A program made the position numbers and the translations under genes. The notes beneath the pieces are model-generated. The model made no database searches. It had not been told where the DNA came from and saw only the letters and a program-made list of their open reading frames with translations. DNA of 64,000 bases from the NCBI RefSeq assembly GCF_030160075.1, contig NZ_BSNQ01000003.1:302411-366410 (forward strand), read 5' to 3'. The stretch is from Dyella lipolytica (GTDB taxonomy: Bacteria; Pseudomonadota; Gammaproteobacteria; Xanthomonadales; Rhodanobacteraceae). Shown in pieces: positions 1 to 11,227 of this stretch; the first letter of the stretch is position 1; each line of letters opens with the position of its first letter.

Positions 1-578
1 TCGCTATCGTGCAGAGCAATCTCAAACGCTTGCTCGCCTATTCGACTATTTCCCATATGGGCTACCTGCTGCTGGGTCTGGTCAACGCAGGGCCGGAAGG
101 CTATGCCGCGGCGATGTTCTATGCGATCAGCTATGCGTTGATGTCGACCGCGGCCTTCGGCGTGATTCTTGCGCTGAGCCGTGCGGGCTTCGAGTGCGAA
201 GAGATCGAAGACTTCAAGGGTCTCAATCAGCGTGCGCCGTGGATGGCGTTCCTCATGATGCTGTCGTTGTTCTCGCTGGCTGGTGTGCCGCCGCTGTTCG
301 GCTTCTTCGCCAAGCTGCTGGTACTGCAGGCCGCGATCCACGCGGGCATGATGTGGTTGGCCATCGTCGGTGCAGTGTTCGCGATCATCGGGCTCTACTA
401 CTACTTGCATGTCGTGAAGGTGATGTACTTCGACAAGCCGGTTGCTGGTACCGAAGTTCGTCTTCAACCCGATTTCACATTGCGCGTGGCTTTATCGCTG
501 AATGCACTGGCGTTGCTCGCACTGGGTCTTTACTGGGGTCCGCTGCTAGGTTGGTGCAAGCAGGCTTTTGCAGGTTGA
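1..578 (+). CDS. nuoN: NADH-quinone oxidoreductase subunit N, C-terminal part (5' end outside window)
   Basis: This is the 3' portion of the membrane subunit NuoN of respiratory complex I, one of the antiporter-like proton-pumping subunits in the cytoplasmic membrane. The reading frame is open from the left edge (first full codon at position 3) and ends in TGA at 576-578. The visible part starts in the conserved NuoN segment AIVQSNLKRLLAYSTISHMG and continues through about five hydrophobic helices, including the segment around PPLFGFFAKL. The rest of the nuo operon should lie to the left. A short TCGCTC/GAGCGA dyad at about 590-608 may act in termination. Confidence 0.93.
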   Translation, partial: AIVQSNLKRLLAYSTISHMGYLLLGLVNAGPEGYAAAMFYAISYALMSTAAFGVILALSRAGFECEEIEDFKGLNQRAPWMAFLMMLSLFSLAGVPPLFGFFAKLLVLQAAIHAGMMWLAIVGAVFAIIGLYYYLHVVKVMYFDKPVAGTEVRLQPDFTLRVALSLNALALLALGLYWGPLLGWCKQAFAG

Positions 579-623
579 GAAGTGTGTTTCGCTCGCACGG
601 AGCGAGAAATAACGAGTTTAGGC

Positions 624-652
624 TTGCAAGAATCCGGCCATCTCGCTAATAT
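624..652 (+). promoter_or_regulatory. Sigma-70 promoter of the initiator tRNA gene
   Basis: TTGCAA at 624-629 and TAATAT at 647-652 are separated by exactly 17 bp. The -10 box ends 13 bp before the first base of the tRNA, so the expected start site would leave only a short 5' leader. This is a close match to the vegetative consensus in the right place for a stable-RNA gene. Confidence 0.65.
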
Positions 653-665
653 TCTCGGACTCTGA

Positions 666-742
666 TGCGGGGTGGAGCAGTCTGGCAGCTCGTCGGGCTC
701 ATAACCCGAAGGTCGCAGGTTCGAATCCTGCCCCCGCTACCA
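666..742 (+). tRNA. tRNA-fMet (CAT), initiator
   Basis: This 77-nt gene has an encoded CCA end. Anticodon CAT is at 700-702 in the loop CTCATAA, framed by three consecutive G:C pairs (GGG/CCC), the hallmark of initiator tRNA. The T arm is GCAGG/CCTGC. The acceptor stem pairs GCGGGG with CCCCGC, but positions 1 and 72 are both T, so there is no Watson-Crick pair at 1:72. Lack of a 1:72 pair is the other initiator hallmark, since it lets formyltransferase act and blocks EF-Tu; the usual bacterial mismatch is C1:A72. Confidence 0.96.
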
Positions 743-760
743 GATCTTTCTTGGACAAGA

Positions 761-784
761 AAGCCTCCTCGTGAGGCTTTTTTG
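761..784 (+). terminator. Rho-independent terminator after tRNA-fMet
   Basis: AAGCCTC (761-767) pairs with GAGGCTT (773-779) around the loop CTCGT, followed by a T tract. It lies 19 bp after the tRNA and separates it from the rimP operon. Confidence 0.8.
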
Positions 785-930
785 TTGGGCGCAAGGATTG
801 CGGTGCATTTTGTCTGGCTTTTTTTGCTATGACGGGTGCGCGGAAAGAGCCTGGAAGAGTCGGGACATCGGCGAGATAAGGGAATGGGCCGCTTGAGCCC
901 ATTTTTTGTTTCTGGCGACGGTAGACGGAT

Positions 931-1449
931 ATGGACACGCAAGTTCTGGCACAACGCTTCACCGATGTACTGGCGGATCTCCAGCTGGAATGCCTTGGTG
1001 TGGAATTCACTCCATCGCAGGGGCAGAGTACGCTGCGCGTCTACTTGAATGCCGAAGGGCGCGAGGTCAACCTCGATGACTGCGAGGCGGCCAGCCGCGA
1101 GCTTTCGGCTTTGTTGGACGTCGAGGATCCCATTCCCGGCCATTACGTGCTGGAAGTGTCATCGCCGGGCATCGATCGTCCGCTGTTTACCGCCGATCAG
1201 TTCGCGAAAGTGGTCGGTCAGGAAGTGAAAGTGCTGTTGAAGGCACCGCTCGAAGGTCGCCGTCGGTTGCGCGGCAAGGTGGTATCGGTGGAAGGCAGCC
1301 AGATCGCGCTGGAAGCTGAAGGCAAGGTTTTTCAATTCGAGCACGATGCGGTGGAAAGCGCGCGCATCGTGCCGGACTGGGTGGCGCTCGGTTACGTGCC
1401 GCAGCCCAAGCCCGGCGGTCGCAAGCCGGGTAAGAAAGAGTCGAAATAA
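931..1449 (+). CDS. rimP: Ribosome maturation factor RimP
   Basis: This cytoplasmic factor is needed for maturation of the 30S subunit. The 172-residue product has the expected two parts: an N-terminal alpha/beta domain (about 1-90) containing the conserved stretch [13 protein letters not shown] at about 74-86, and a C-terminal SH3-like beta-barrel (about 90-155). The tail is Lys/Gly-rich. It is the first gene of the rimP-nusA-infB-rbfA-truB-rpsO-pnp group, a conserved order in proteobacteria. The TAA stop lies 47 bp before the nusA start. Confidence 0.95.
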   Translation: MDTQVLAQRFTDVLADLQLECLGVEFTPSQGQSTLRVYLNAEGREVNLDDCEAASRELSALLDVEDPIPGHYVLEVSSPGIDRPLFTADQFAKVVGQEVKVLLKAPLEGRRRLRGKVVSVEGSQIALEAEGKVFQFEHDAVESARIVPDWVALGYVPQPKPGGRKPGKKESK

Positions 1450-1496
1450 TTCAATCTGTCGAAGGAACGCCGGACGGCGTTCACGGAGTGGTTGCA

Positions 1497-3002
1497 ATGA
1501 GCAAAGAACTTTTGCTGGTGGTTGATGCAGTTGCCAACGAAAAAGGTGTGCCGCGTGACGTGATCTTCCTGGCCATGGAAGCTGCGTTGGCGTCGGCCGC
1601 GAAAAAGCGCTATCCGGACGAAGATCCGGATATTCGCGTCAGCATCGATCGCAACTCGGGCGACTACGAAACCTTCCGTCGCTGGGAAGTGATCGCCGAC
1701 GACGGAGAGATGGAGTCGCCGTTCCGCCAGTTGCGCCTGATGGATGCCGTAGACGAGCGTGCAGACGCCGCCATCGGTGAATTCATCGAGCAGCAGATCG
1801 AGAACGCCGAATTCGGCCGTATCGCCGCCCAGGCCGCCAAACAGGTGATCGTGCAGCGCGTGCGCGAGGCCGAGCGCCAGCAGGTGGTCGATGCGTTCAA
1901 GGATCGCGTCGGCGAGCTGGTCACCGGCATCGTCAAGCGCGTCGAGCGCGGCAATGTCTATCTCGATCTCGGCGGCAATGCGGAAGCTTTCATTCCGCGC
2001 GACAAGACGATTCCGCGCGAATCGCATCGCGTCGGCGACCGCGTGCGCGGCTATCTGCAGGAAGTGCGCTCCGAAGTGCGCGGCCCGCAGTTGTTCGTGT
2101 CGCGCGCCGCACCGGAATTCATGATCGAGCTGTTCAAGCTCGAAGTGCCGGAAGTGGGCCAGGGTCTGGTCGAGATCAAGGGCTGCGCCCGCGATCCCGG
2201 CGACCGCGCCAAGATCGCCGTGGTGGCGCATGACAGCCGCACCGATCCTATCGGCGCGTGCATCGGTATGCGCGGCTCGCGCGTGCAGGCTGTGTCCAAC
2301 GAGCTCAACGGCGAGCGCGTGGACATCATCCTGTGGCACGAGAACCAGGCCCAGTACGTAATTAACGCCATGGCGCCGGCCGAAGTGCAGTCCATCATCA
2401 TGGATGAAGACAAGCACTCCATGGATATCGCTGTGGCCGAGGACAAGCTCTCGCAGGCCATCGGCCGCGGCGGCCAGAACGTGCGCCTTGCCAGTAAGCT
2501 CACGGGCTGGCAGCTCAACGTGATGACTCAGGACCAGGTCGCCGCCAAGAGCGAGGCCGAACAGGAATCTGCCCGCCAGCTGTTCATGGACAAGCTGGAA
2601 GTGGACCAGGAAATCGCCAACATCCTCGTGCAGGAAGGTTTCTCCAGCGTCGAGGAAATCGCCTATGTACCGAGCGCCGAGCTGCTGGCCATCGAAGGCT
2701 TCGACGAGGATATCGTCGAGGAACTGCGTGCCCGTGCCCGCGACTCGTTGCTGACTGAGGCGCTGGCCGTCGAAGAAAACATCGACGAACACCAGCCGTC
2801 GCAGGAATTGCTTGAACTGCAAGGCATGGATGAATCGACGGCGTATGCGCTCGCCGAGCGCGGCGTTGTCACCGTGGACGATCTGGCCGACCTCGCGGTC
2901 GACGACCTGATCGATATCGAAGGCATGGACGAAGATCGGGCTGCGGCACTCATCATGGCGGCACGTGCGCCGATGATTGCTCGACTGGAGAAGGGCGGCT
3001 AA
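1497..3002 (+). CDS. nusA: Transcription termination/antitermination factor NusA
   Basis: NusA binds RNA polymerase and modulates pausing, termination and antitermination. The 501-residue product has the full proteobacterial layout: an N-terminal RNAP-binding domain (1 to about 130), an S1 domain (about 135-200, with [17 protein letters not shown]), two KH domains (about 200-345, including the [11 protein letters not shown] motif), and two acidic helix-hairpin-helix repeats at the C-terminus (about 365-500). ATG at 1497 is preferred over an in-frame GTG at 1488 because GGAG at 1485-1488 sits 8 bp upstream of it. It is followed by a 125-bp spacer with three hairpins. Confidence 0.97.
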   Translation: MSKELLLVVDAVANEKGVPRDVIFLAMEAALASAAKKRYPDEDPDIRVSIDRNSGDYETFRRWEVIADDGEMESPFRQLRLMDAVDERADAAIGEFIEQQIENAEFGRIAAQAAKQVIVQRVREAERQQVVDAFKDRVGELVTGIVKRVERGNVYLDLGGNAEAFIPRDKTIPRESHRVGDRVRGYLQEVRSEVRGPQLFVSRAAPEFMIELFKLEVPEVGQGLVEIKGCARDPGDRAKIAVVAHDSRTDPIGACIGMRGSRVQAVSNELNGERVDIILWHENQAQYVINAMAPAEVQSIIMDEDKHSMDIAVAEDKLSQAIGRGGQNVRLASKLTGWQLNVMTQDQVAAKSEAEQESARQLFMDKLEVDQEIANILVQEGFSSVEEIAYVPSAELLAIEGFDEDIVEELRARARDSLLTEALAVEENIDEHQPSQELLELQGMDESTAYALAERGVVTVDDLADLAVDDLIDIEGMDEDRAAALIMAARAPMIARLEKGG

Positions 3003-3013
3003 CCGCGAGCGGC

Positions 3014-3093
3014 CGCGCCCTGGATGGGCGCGCCGGGAGACCTACTGGGTCTCCGCCAAGGATGGAGGTGACCGTACAAAAACTTTTGTACGG
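3014..3093 (+). repeat. Three consecutive hairpins in the nusA-infB spacer
   Basis: CGCGCCC (3014-3020) pairs with GGGCGCG (3026-3032). GGAGACC (3036-3042) pairs with GGTCTCC (3048-3054). CCGTACAAAA (3072-3081) pairs with TTTTGTACGG (3084-3093). All arms are perfect. None is followed by a run of T, so they are more likely processing or leader structures than terminators. Confidence 0.6.
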
Positions 3094-3127
3094 ACGATAA
3101 GCGCGGGAACGGCGGAGAAAGAACACG

Positions 3128-5920
<2,793 letters not shown>

Positions 5921-5929
5921 AAACCATCG

Positions 5930-5954
5930 AACCCTCTCCCGTCGGGAGAGGGTT
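5930..5954. repeat. Perfect 11-bp hairpin (REP-like) after infB
   Basis: AACCCTCTCCC (5930-5940) and GGGAGAGGGTT (5944-5954) form a perfect hairpin with a 3-nt loop GTC, starting 10 bp after the infB stop. There is no T tract, so it is not a canonical terminator. A weaker dyad (CTCACTCAT / ATGGTGAG, about 6012-6051) follows in the same 178-bp spacer. Short palindromes of this base pattern resemble REP-type extragenic repeats; membership of a family is inferred. Confidence 0.55.
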
Positions 5955-6098
5955 CAGGTGTAGGGTTGATCTTGCCTCAGGCTTTATGAAAGGCGGAGCA
6001 AGCACTGCCCTCACTCATCGTCTTTCCCAGCGGGAAAATGGTGAGCAGGTCACCGTCGCTACGCGGTGTCGTATCGTTATCAAATAGGAGCGGCTGCC

Positions 6099-6473
6099 AT
6101 GCCCTCACGCGACTTCAAACGCACAGACCGCGTCGGCGCCGAACTTCGCCGTGAGATCGGCACGCTGGTTCACGGAGCAGTGCGCGATCACGGCCTGCCG
6201 TCGGTCAGCGTGTCGGATGTGGAAGTAACACGCGATCTTGATTGGGCCACGGTGTGGGTCACCGCCTTGTTGCCTGCGCAATCCAAAGAGGCAGTGAAGG
6301 CGCTGAACCAATTGGCCGTTGAATTTCGCCGCACACTGTCGCGCCAAATGCGCTTGCGACGGGTGCCCGAATTGCGTTTCAAATACGACGATTCGGTAGA
6401 CAAGGGCGAGCGCATCGAGCATCTGCTGCGCCAGGACTCCGTGGACGCTTCGTCGGATGATGGCGAAAGCTGA
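6099..6473 (+). CDS. rbfA: 30S ribosome-binding factor RbfA
   Basis: RbfA is a small KH-fold factor that binds the immature 30S subunit and assists 16S rRNA 5'-end maturation and cold adaptation. The 124-residue product matches the family in length and pattern, with R-X-G-X-E-L-R-R near the N-terminus and the conserved RRVPELRFKYDDSVDKGERI stretch. ATG at 6099 is chosen because AGGAG at 6086-6090 stands 8 bp upstream. It is followed by truB after a 27-bp gap. Confidence 0.95.
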   Translation: MPSRDFKRTDRVGAELRREIGTLVHGAVRDHGLPSVSVSDVEVTRDLDWATVWVTALLPAQSKEAVKALNQLAVEFRRTLSRQMRLRRVPELRFKYDDSVDKGERIEHLLRQDSVDASSDDGES

Positions 6474-6500
6474 GTTTACGAACCGGTTTCACCCGTCACC

Positions 6501-7442
6501 ATGAGTCGTCGTCGCCATCGTCCCGGTGCCCGTGACCTGCACGGCATCCTGTTGCTCGACAAGCCGCTGGGCATGAGCTCCAACAAGGGGCTGCAGATGG
6601 CGCTGGCCATCCTGCGCGCGGCCAAAGGCGGCCACACCGGCGCCCTCGATCCGCTCGCCACGGGCCTATTGCCGCTGTGCTTTGGCGAGGCGACCAAGAT
6701 CGCCGGCAATCTCCTGGGATCGCGCAAGGCTTACGTTGCCGAATGCCGGCTCGGCGCCACCACCACGACCGCGGACCTCGAGGGCCAGATCATCGACCAG
6801 CGACCGATACCGCCTCTGGATGATGCCGCGATCGAGGCTGCGCTCGCCGCTTTTCGCGGGCGCATTGTTCAGGTACCACCGGTGTATTCGGCCCTGAAAC
6901 AGGACGGTGAGCCGCTTTACCTCAAGGCGCGCCGGGGCGAAGCCGTTCAGGCTCCGCCGCGCGAGGTCGAGATCGATCGGTTGGAACTCGTCTCGCGCAC
7001 CGCGGACATCCTCACGCTGCACGTGGAATGCGGTTCCGGAACGTACATCCGCAGTCTGGCGGTCGATTTGGGCGAGCGATTGGGCTGTGGTGCACACGTG
7101 ATCGCGCTGCGGCGACTATGGGTGGATCCATTCCGGGAGCCGGTAATGGTGAGCCTGGACCAGCTCCGCGAGGCGGCAGAGCAGGGCGAAGAGACGGTGG
7201 ATCGGCTGGTATTGCCGCTTTCGGCAGGGGTGGCGGACCTTCCCGCGCTGCATTTCGACGCCGAATCCAGCCAGGCTGTCTCACAGGGCCGTCAGATCGA
7301 CTGGCCCGCCGAGGCCCGGCATGAGCGATCCGCCGCATTCGGCAACGATGGGCGTCTACTGGCCCTGGTCGATTGCGATGAGCTGAACCGGGTACGCATT
7401 CTACGAGGCTTCAATCTGCCTATTTCACCCGTGGGGGCTTAA
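6501..7442 (+). CDS. truB: tRNA pseudouridine(55) synthase TruB
   Basis: TruB converts U55 in the T loop of tRNAs to pseudouridine. The 313-residue product begins with the family motif GILLLDKPLGMSSN and contains the catalytic motif GHTGALDPLATG with the nucleophile Asp50. The KPPVYSALK-type box appears here as VPPVYSALKQDG, followed by the LxVECGSGTYIRSLAVDLG segment and a C-terminal PUA-like region. No strong Shine-Dalgarno sequence is visible, consistent with translational coupling to rbfA 27 bp upstream. Confidence 0.96.
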   Translation: MSRRRHRPGARDLHGILLLDKPLGMSSNKGLQMALAILRAAKGGHTGALDPLATGLLPLCFGEATKIAGNLLGSRKAYVAECRLGATTTTADLEGQIIDQRPIPPLDDAAIEAALAAFRGRIVQVPPVYSALKQDGEPLYLKARRGEAVQAPPREVEIDRLELVSRTADILTLHVECGSGTYIRSLAVDLGERLGCGAHVIALRRLWVDPFREPVMVSLDQLREAAEQGEETVDRLVLPLSAGVADLPALHFDAESSQAVSQGRQIDWPAEARHERSAAFGNDGRLLALVDCDELNRVRILRGFNLPISPVGA

Positions 7443-7459
7443 TGCGCAAGGCCATGCCC

Positions 7460-7489
7460 TTGTTGCAATGCGGTCCGGCTCGGTACAAT
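7460..7489 (+). promoter_or_regulatory. Candidate rpsO promoter
   Basis: TTGTTG (7460-7465) and TACAAT (7484-7489) are 18 bp apart in the spacer after truB. Initiation around 7496 would give a leader of about 100 nt containing the large hairpin at 7523-7568. rpsO-pnp would then have its own promoter in addition to read-through from the rimP-truB genes. Confidence 0.5.
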
Positions 7490-7522
7490 AACCCACTTGA
7501 TTCAGAGCTTTCACTAACCAGT

Positions 7523-7568
7523 CGGAGCTTGCGCAACGTCACCGGGCGGTGACGTTGCGCAAGTTCCG
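7523..7568 (+). promoter_or_regulatory. Large hairpin in the rpsO 5' leader (putative regulatory RNA structure)
   Basis: Positions 7528-7543 and 7548-7563 are perfect inverted repeats (16 bp) separated only by GGGC. Adding 7523-7527 and 7564-7568 extends the stem to 21 bp with one G-U pair. It ends 11 nt before the AAGGAA ribosome-binding site at 7580-7585. There is no adjacent T run, so it is not a terminator. S15 is known to autoregulate through leader structures in several phyla, which makes a translational operator the leading hypothesis. Confidence 0.6.
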
Positions 7569-7594
7569 CACCCGCTTTTAAGGAAAAGTTACCC

Positions 7595-7864
7595 ATGTCT
7601 CTCAACGCAGAACAGACCGGCAAGATCATTGCTGACTTCGGCCGCGTGCCGAACGATACCGGCTCGCCGGAAGTGCAGGTTGCCCTGCTTTCCGCCCGCA
7701 TCGATCACCTCACCGATCATTTCAAGGCGCACAAGCAAGACCATCATTCCCGCCGTGGTTTGCTCAAGCTGGTCAACCAGCGCAAGCGCCTGCTCGGCTA
7801 CTTGAAGGATCGCGATCTGGGCCGTTATCAGAGCCTGATTGAGCGCCTCGGCTTGCGCAGGTAA
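7595..7864 (+). CDS. rpsO: 30S ribosomal protein S15
   Basis: S15 is a primary 16S rRNA-binding protein of the 30S platform. The 89-residue product has the family length and motifs: a [10 protein letters not shown] segment at about 23-32, the rRNA-binding [19 protein letters not shown] helix, and the C-terminal [12 protein letters not shown]. The start has the ribosome-binding site AAGGAA 9 bp upstream. It is followed after 75 bp by pnp, the usual arrangement. Confidence 0.98.
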   Translation: MSLNAEQTGKIIADFGRVPNDTGSPEVQVALLSARIDHLTDHFKAHKQDHHSRRGLLKLVNQRKRLLGYLKDRDLGRYQSLIERLGLRR

Positions 7865-7897
7865 TTGCTGCTCATCCGTGACCGCGAAAGTCAAAAA

Positions 7898-7915
7898 GCG
7901 GCCATCCCTGGCCGC
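7898..7915 (+). promoter_or_regulatory. Hairpin in the rpsO-pnp spacer
   Basis: GCGGCCA (7898-7904) pairs with TGGCCGC (7909-7915) around TCCC. It lies 25 nt upstream of the pnp start. In Escherichia coli a spacer hairpin here is cut by RNase III and used for PNPase autoregulation; the same role here is inferred from position only. Confidence 0.5.
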
Positions 7916-7939
7916 ACTATTCAAATCAGGACAAACCCA

Positions 7940-10045
7940 GTGGCGAAAGTAACCAAGTCATTCCAGTACGGTAATCACGAAGTCACACTGGAGACGGGCG
8001 AAATCGCCCGGCAGGCATCCGGTGCAGTCATGGTCAGCATGGGCGGCACGGTGGTGCTCGTCACCGCGGTGGCCGCTTCCAAGGCGAAAGAGGGGCAGGA
8101 TTTCTTTCCGCTCACCGTCGACTACGTCGAGAAGTTCTATTCCGCCGGCCGTATTCCGGGTGGTTTCTTCAAGCGTGAAGGACGTCCGACCGAGAAGGAA
8201 ACGCTCACGTCGCGCCTGATCGATCGCCCGGTTCGCCCGCTGTTCCCGGAAGAGTTCAAGAACGAAGTGCAGGTCATCGCGCAAGTCGTTTCGTTGAACC
8301 CCGAGATCGACGGCGACATCCTTGCCATGATCGGTGCTTCCGCCGCACTGTCGTTGGCCGGTATCCCGTTCAAGGGCCCGATCGGTGCCGCACGTGTCGG
8401 TTACGCCAACGGTAAGTACTTGCTTAACCCGACCGTTACCGAACTGAAGACTTCGGATCTCGACCTGGTTGTAGCCGGCACCACCAACGCCGTGTTGATG
8501 GTGGAATCTGAAGCCAAGCTACTTAGCGAAGAAGTGATGCTGGGCGCCGTGATGTTCGGCCACCAGCAGTTGCAGACCGTGATCCATGCGATTGCCGAGC
8601 TGGCCACTGAAGCCGCTAAGCCGTCATGGGACTGGCAGCCGCCGGCCCGTAACGAGTCGTTGATTGCCGCCCTCAAGGGGGAAGTCGGCAACAAGCTCGA
8701 AGAAGCTTTCCAGGTGCGCGACAAGCTGCAGCGCCGCGATGCCATCGCCGCGATCAAGTCAGATGTACTGGAATCGCTCAAGGGTCAGGCCGAGCAGAAT
8801 GGTTGGGTGTCGGCCGAGCTCGCGAAAGAATTCGCTGAACTCGAATACCGCACCATGCGCGACAGCGTGCTGAAGTCGAAGATCCGCATCGACGGCCGCA
8901 AGCTGGACGACGTGCGTCCGATCACCGTGCGCGTCGGCGTGTTGCCGCGTACCCACGGTTCGGCGCTGTTCACCCGCGGCGAAACACAGGCGCTGGTCGT
9001 TGCTACGCTGGGCACCACGCGTGATGCGCAGATCATCGATGCGCCGGAAGGCGAGTCGAAGGATCCATTCCTGTTCCACTACAACTTCCCGCCGTTCTCG
9101 GTGGGTGAGGCCGGTCGCTTCGGTGCTCCCAAGCGCCGCGAGATCGGTCATGGCCGCCTCGCCAAGCGCGGCGTGCAGGCCGTCAAGCCGAGTATCGAAG
9201 AATTCCCGTACGTGCTGCGCGTGGTCTCCGAGATCACGGAGTCGAACGGCTCTTCGTCGATGGCATCGGTGTGCGGTTCCTCGCTGGCCATGATGGACGC
9301 CGGCGTGCCGCTGAAGGCTCCGGTGGCCGGTATCGCCATGGGCCTGGTGAAGGAAGGCAGCGACTTCGTAGTGCTGTCCGACATCCTGGGCGACGAAGAT
9401 CACCTCGGCGACATGGACTTCAAGGTAGCCGGTAGCGCCAATGGCGTGTCCGCGTTGCAGATGGACATCAAGATCGACGGCATCACCGAAGAGATCATGA
9501 AGGTGGCGTTGGAGCAGGCCAAGCGTGGTCGTCTGCACATCCTGGGCGAAATGGCCAAGGTGCTGAATACGCCGCGTTCTGAAATGAGTGAGTACGCTCC
9601 GCGCCTGCTTACCATCAAGATCCATCCGGACAAGATCCGCGAGGTCATCGGCAAAGGTGGCGCCACCATCCGCTCGATCACCGAAGAAACCGGCACCACC
9701 ATCGACATCACCGACGATGGCACGGTCGTGATCGCTTCGGTCAACCGCGAGGCCGCCAACGCTGCCAAGGCGCGCATCGAGCAGATCGTTTCCGACGTCG
9801 AACCGGGCCGCATCTACGAGGGCAAGGTCGCCAAGCTGATGGATTTCGGCGCGTTCGTTACGATCCTGCCGGGCAAGGACGGTCTCGTCCACGTCTCGCA
9901 GATCTCCAACGAGCGCGTGGAGAAGGTCTCCGACAAGCTCAAGGAAGGCGATATCGTCAAGGTCAAAGTGCTGGAAGTGGACAAGCAGGGCCGTATCCGC
10001 TTGTCCATGAAGGCCGTTACCGAGGACGAAGGCGCCAGCGTCTGA
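7940..10045 (+). CDS. pnp: Polyribonucleotide nucleotidyltransferase (PNPase)
   Basis: PNPase is the phosphorolytic 3'-5' exoribonuclease of RNA turnover, a trimer that joins the degradosome in many proteobacteria. The 701-residue product has two RNase PH-like domains (about 10-210 and 310-540), a KH domain with GKGG at about 570, and a C-terminal S1 domain starting near 623 ([15 protein letters not shown]). GTG at 7940 is chosen because AGGA (7928-7931) lies 8 bp upstream and the protein then begins [11 protein letters not shown], as usual for the family. A longer in-frame extension upstream would run into the spacer hairpin. Confidence 0.96.
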   Translation: MAKVTKSFQYGNHEVTLETGEIARQASGAVMVSMGGTVVLVTAVAASKAKEGQDFFPLTVDYVEKFYSAGRIPGGFFKREGRPTEKETLTSRLIDRPVRPLFPEEFKNEVQVIAQVVSLNPEIDGDILAMIGASAALSLAGIPFKGPIGAARVGYANGKYLLNPTVTELKTSDLDLVVAGTTNAVLMVESEAKLLSEEVMLGAVMFGHQQLQTVIHAIAELATEAAKPSWDWQPPARNESLIAALKGEVGNKLEEAFQVRDKLQRRDAIAAIKSDVLESLKGQAEQNGWVSAELAKEFAELEYRTMRDSVLKSKIRIDGRKLDDVRPITVRVGVLPRTHGSALFTRGETQALVVATLGTTRDAQIIDAPEGESKDPFLFHYNFPPFSVGEAGRFGAPKRREIGHGRLAKRGVQAVKPSIEEFPYVLRVVSEITESNGSSSMASVCGSSLAMMDAGVPLKAPVAGIAMGLVKEGSDFVVLSDILGDEDHLGDMDFKVAGSANGVSALQMDIKIDGITEEIMKVALEQAKRGRLHILGEMAKVLNTPRSEMSEYAPRLLTIKIHPDKIREVIGKGGATIRSITEETGTTIDITDDGTVVIASVNREAANAAKARIEQIVSDVEPGRIYEGKVAKLMDFGAFVTILPGKDGLVHVSQISNERVEKVSDKLKEGDIVKVKVLEVDKQGRIRLSMKAVTEDEGASV

Positions 10046-10070
10046 GTTTTTTCTGACGCACTGATCGTCG

Positions 10071-10104
10071 AAAACGCCCGGCTCCTGTAGCCGGGCGTTT
10101 TCAT
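10071..10104. terminator. Terminator after pnp
   Basis: AAAACGCCCGGC (10071-10082) pairs perfectly with GCCGGGCGTTTT (10090-10101) around a 7-nt loop. The A and T tracts on either side allow action in both directions. It closes the rimP-pnp block. Confidence 0.85.
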
Positions 10105-10156
10105 TTCTGCAAGCTGGTATTTGCTACGATATCGGTTCAGTTCGAGGAATGCAGGC

Positions 10157-11218
10157 ATGCCCGACCAGGCGAACGAGTTTCTTAAGGACTACCAGGCTTT
10201 TGCGCAGCAATCCTGGGATACCTGGATGCGATATCTGCAACAGCAGCCAGGGGCTTCCGCTTCCTTCGGCGCCATCCCGCCCGCCGCGCCAACCGATGAT
10301 CTACTGACCCGCAGTCTTGCCAGCCTCCAGGCCTATGGGACCTGGCTGCAGCAAGCCGCTGGCGCGGGTGCTGGCCCCATGGGCAACATGGGGATGGGCA
10401 TGGGCAACTGGCAGCAGCCGTCCGCCATGCAGCCCTTCCTGGCGGCGTTCAGCCAACCCTTCGCGCAGACTGTGGCAGGTATCGATAGCGCCTCGGCATT
10501 CGGGCTCGACCATCAATGGCAATCCTGGCTGCAGGCGATGCAGCGTGCCGGGATGGGAGGGATGCCTGGTCCCAGCCCCGTAGCTGCTTTCGGTATCACG
10601 CGCGAAATGCAGTTGGACCAGCAGGCGCTAGCTGCGGCCATGAACGAATATGCGCAGATCAGCGCGCGCTATCAGGCGCTGCTGCAGCAAGTGAATACGA
10701 AGGGCATCGCGCGTCTGCAGGAAATGCTGGGGCAGCGCACCGAACCGGGCAAACAGATCGACTCACTCAAATCGCTCTACGACTTGTGGGTCGATGCCAT
10801 GGAAGAGGCCTACTCGCAAATGGCACTTACCGACGAATACCGCGAGGTGTTCGGCGCCATGGTCAATGCGCAGATGCACGTGCGCAAATTGCAGCAACAG
10901 CAAACCGAGCAAATGTGCCGCGAATTGGGCATTCCCACGCGCAGCGAAGTGGATAGCCTGGGCCAGCGTCTGCAGCAGATGCGGCGCGAGATGCAGGAAC
11001 GTCGGCAGGAACCTGCGCAGGCGGACACTTCCGTCGTCGACGCTTTGCAGGCCGAGATTGCATCGCTCAAACGCGAGCTAGCCGCGAGCAAATCGGCTAC
11101 GAAAACCTCGGCGACGGTCAGGCCGATCACCCGCAAGTCCGACGATAACGACAAGCCATCAGCGGCATCTACGCAGCGCGCGAAAGCGACGCGCTCTGCC
11201 TCGGCCAAGCGCAAGTAA
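10157..11218 (+). CDS. phaE: Class III poly(R)-hydroxyalkanoate synthase, subunit PhaE
   Basis: PhaE is the noncatalytic partner that activates PhaC in class III PHA synthases. The 353-residue product has the expected N-terminal WxxY/WDxW-type segment, a Met/Gly/Gln-rich middle, a helical core (about 160-270), then a predicted coiled coil (about 270-320) and a Lys/Ser/Thr-rich tail. Recognition rests on the pattern and above all on the adjacent class III phaC 9 bp downstream. ATG 10157 follows GAGGA at 10144-10148. An extended -10 (TGCTACGAT, 10132-10140) lies very close upstream and may belong to its promoter. Confidence 0.85.
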   Translation: MPDQANEFLKDYQAFAQQSWDTWMRYLQQQPGASASFGAIPPAAPTDDLLTRSLASLQAYGTWLQQAAGAGAGPMGNMGMGMGNWQQPSAMQPFLAAFSQPFAQTVAGIDSASAFGLDHQWQSWLQAMQRAGMGGMPGPSPVAAFGITREMQLDQQALAAAMNEYAQISARYQALLQQVNTKGIARLQEMLGQRTEPGKQIDSLKSLYDLWVDAMEEAYSQMALTDEYREVFGAMVNAQMHVRKLQQQQTEQMCRELGIPTRSEVDSLGQRLQQMRREMQERRQEPAQADTSVVDALQAEIASLKRELAASKSATKTSATVRPITRKSDDNDKPSAASTQRAKATRSASAKRK

Positions 11219-11227
11219 GGATCGGCC

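Noticed and set aside
646..1143. Minus-strand open frame across tRNA-fMet and rimP
   Set aside because: The translated GAGFEPATFGL/GGRIRTCDLRV-type peptide is the well-known artefact of reading a tRNA gene in antisense.
1392..2822. Long minus-strand open frame (476 codons) opposite nusA
   Set aside because: It is a shadow of nusA in high-G+C DNA. Its translation is rich in His, Arg, Leu and Asp with no domain, and nusA is complete on the plus strand. Similar shadows opposite pnp (8759-9892), gyrA (13826-15046), sucA (25155-26870), smc (39693-41084), tig (49094-50473) and lon (52523-53896) were rejected for the same reason.
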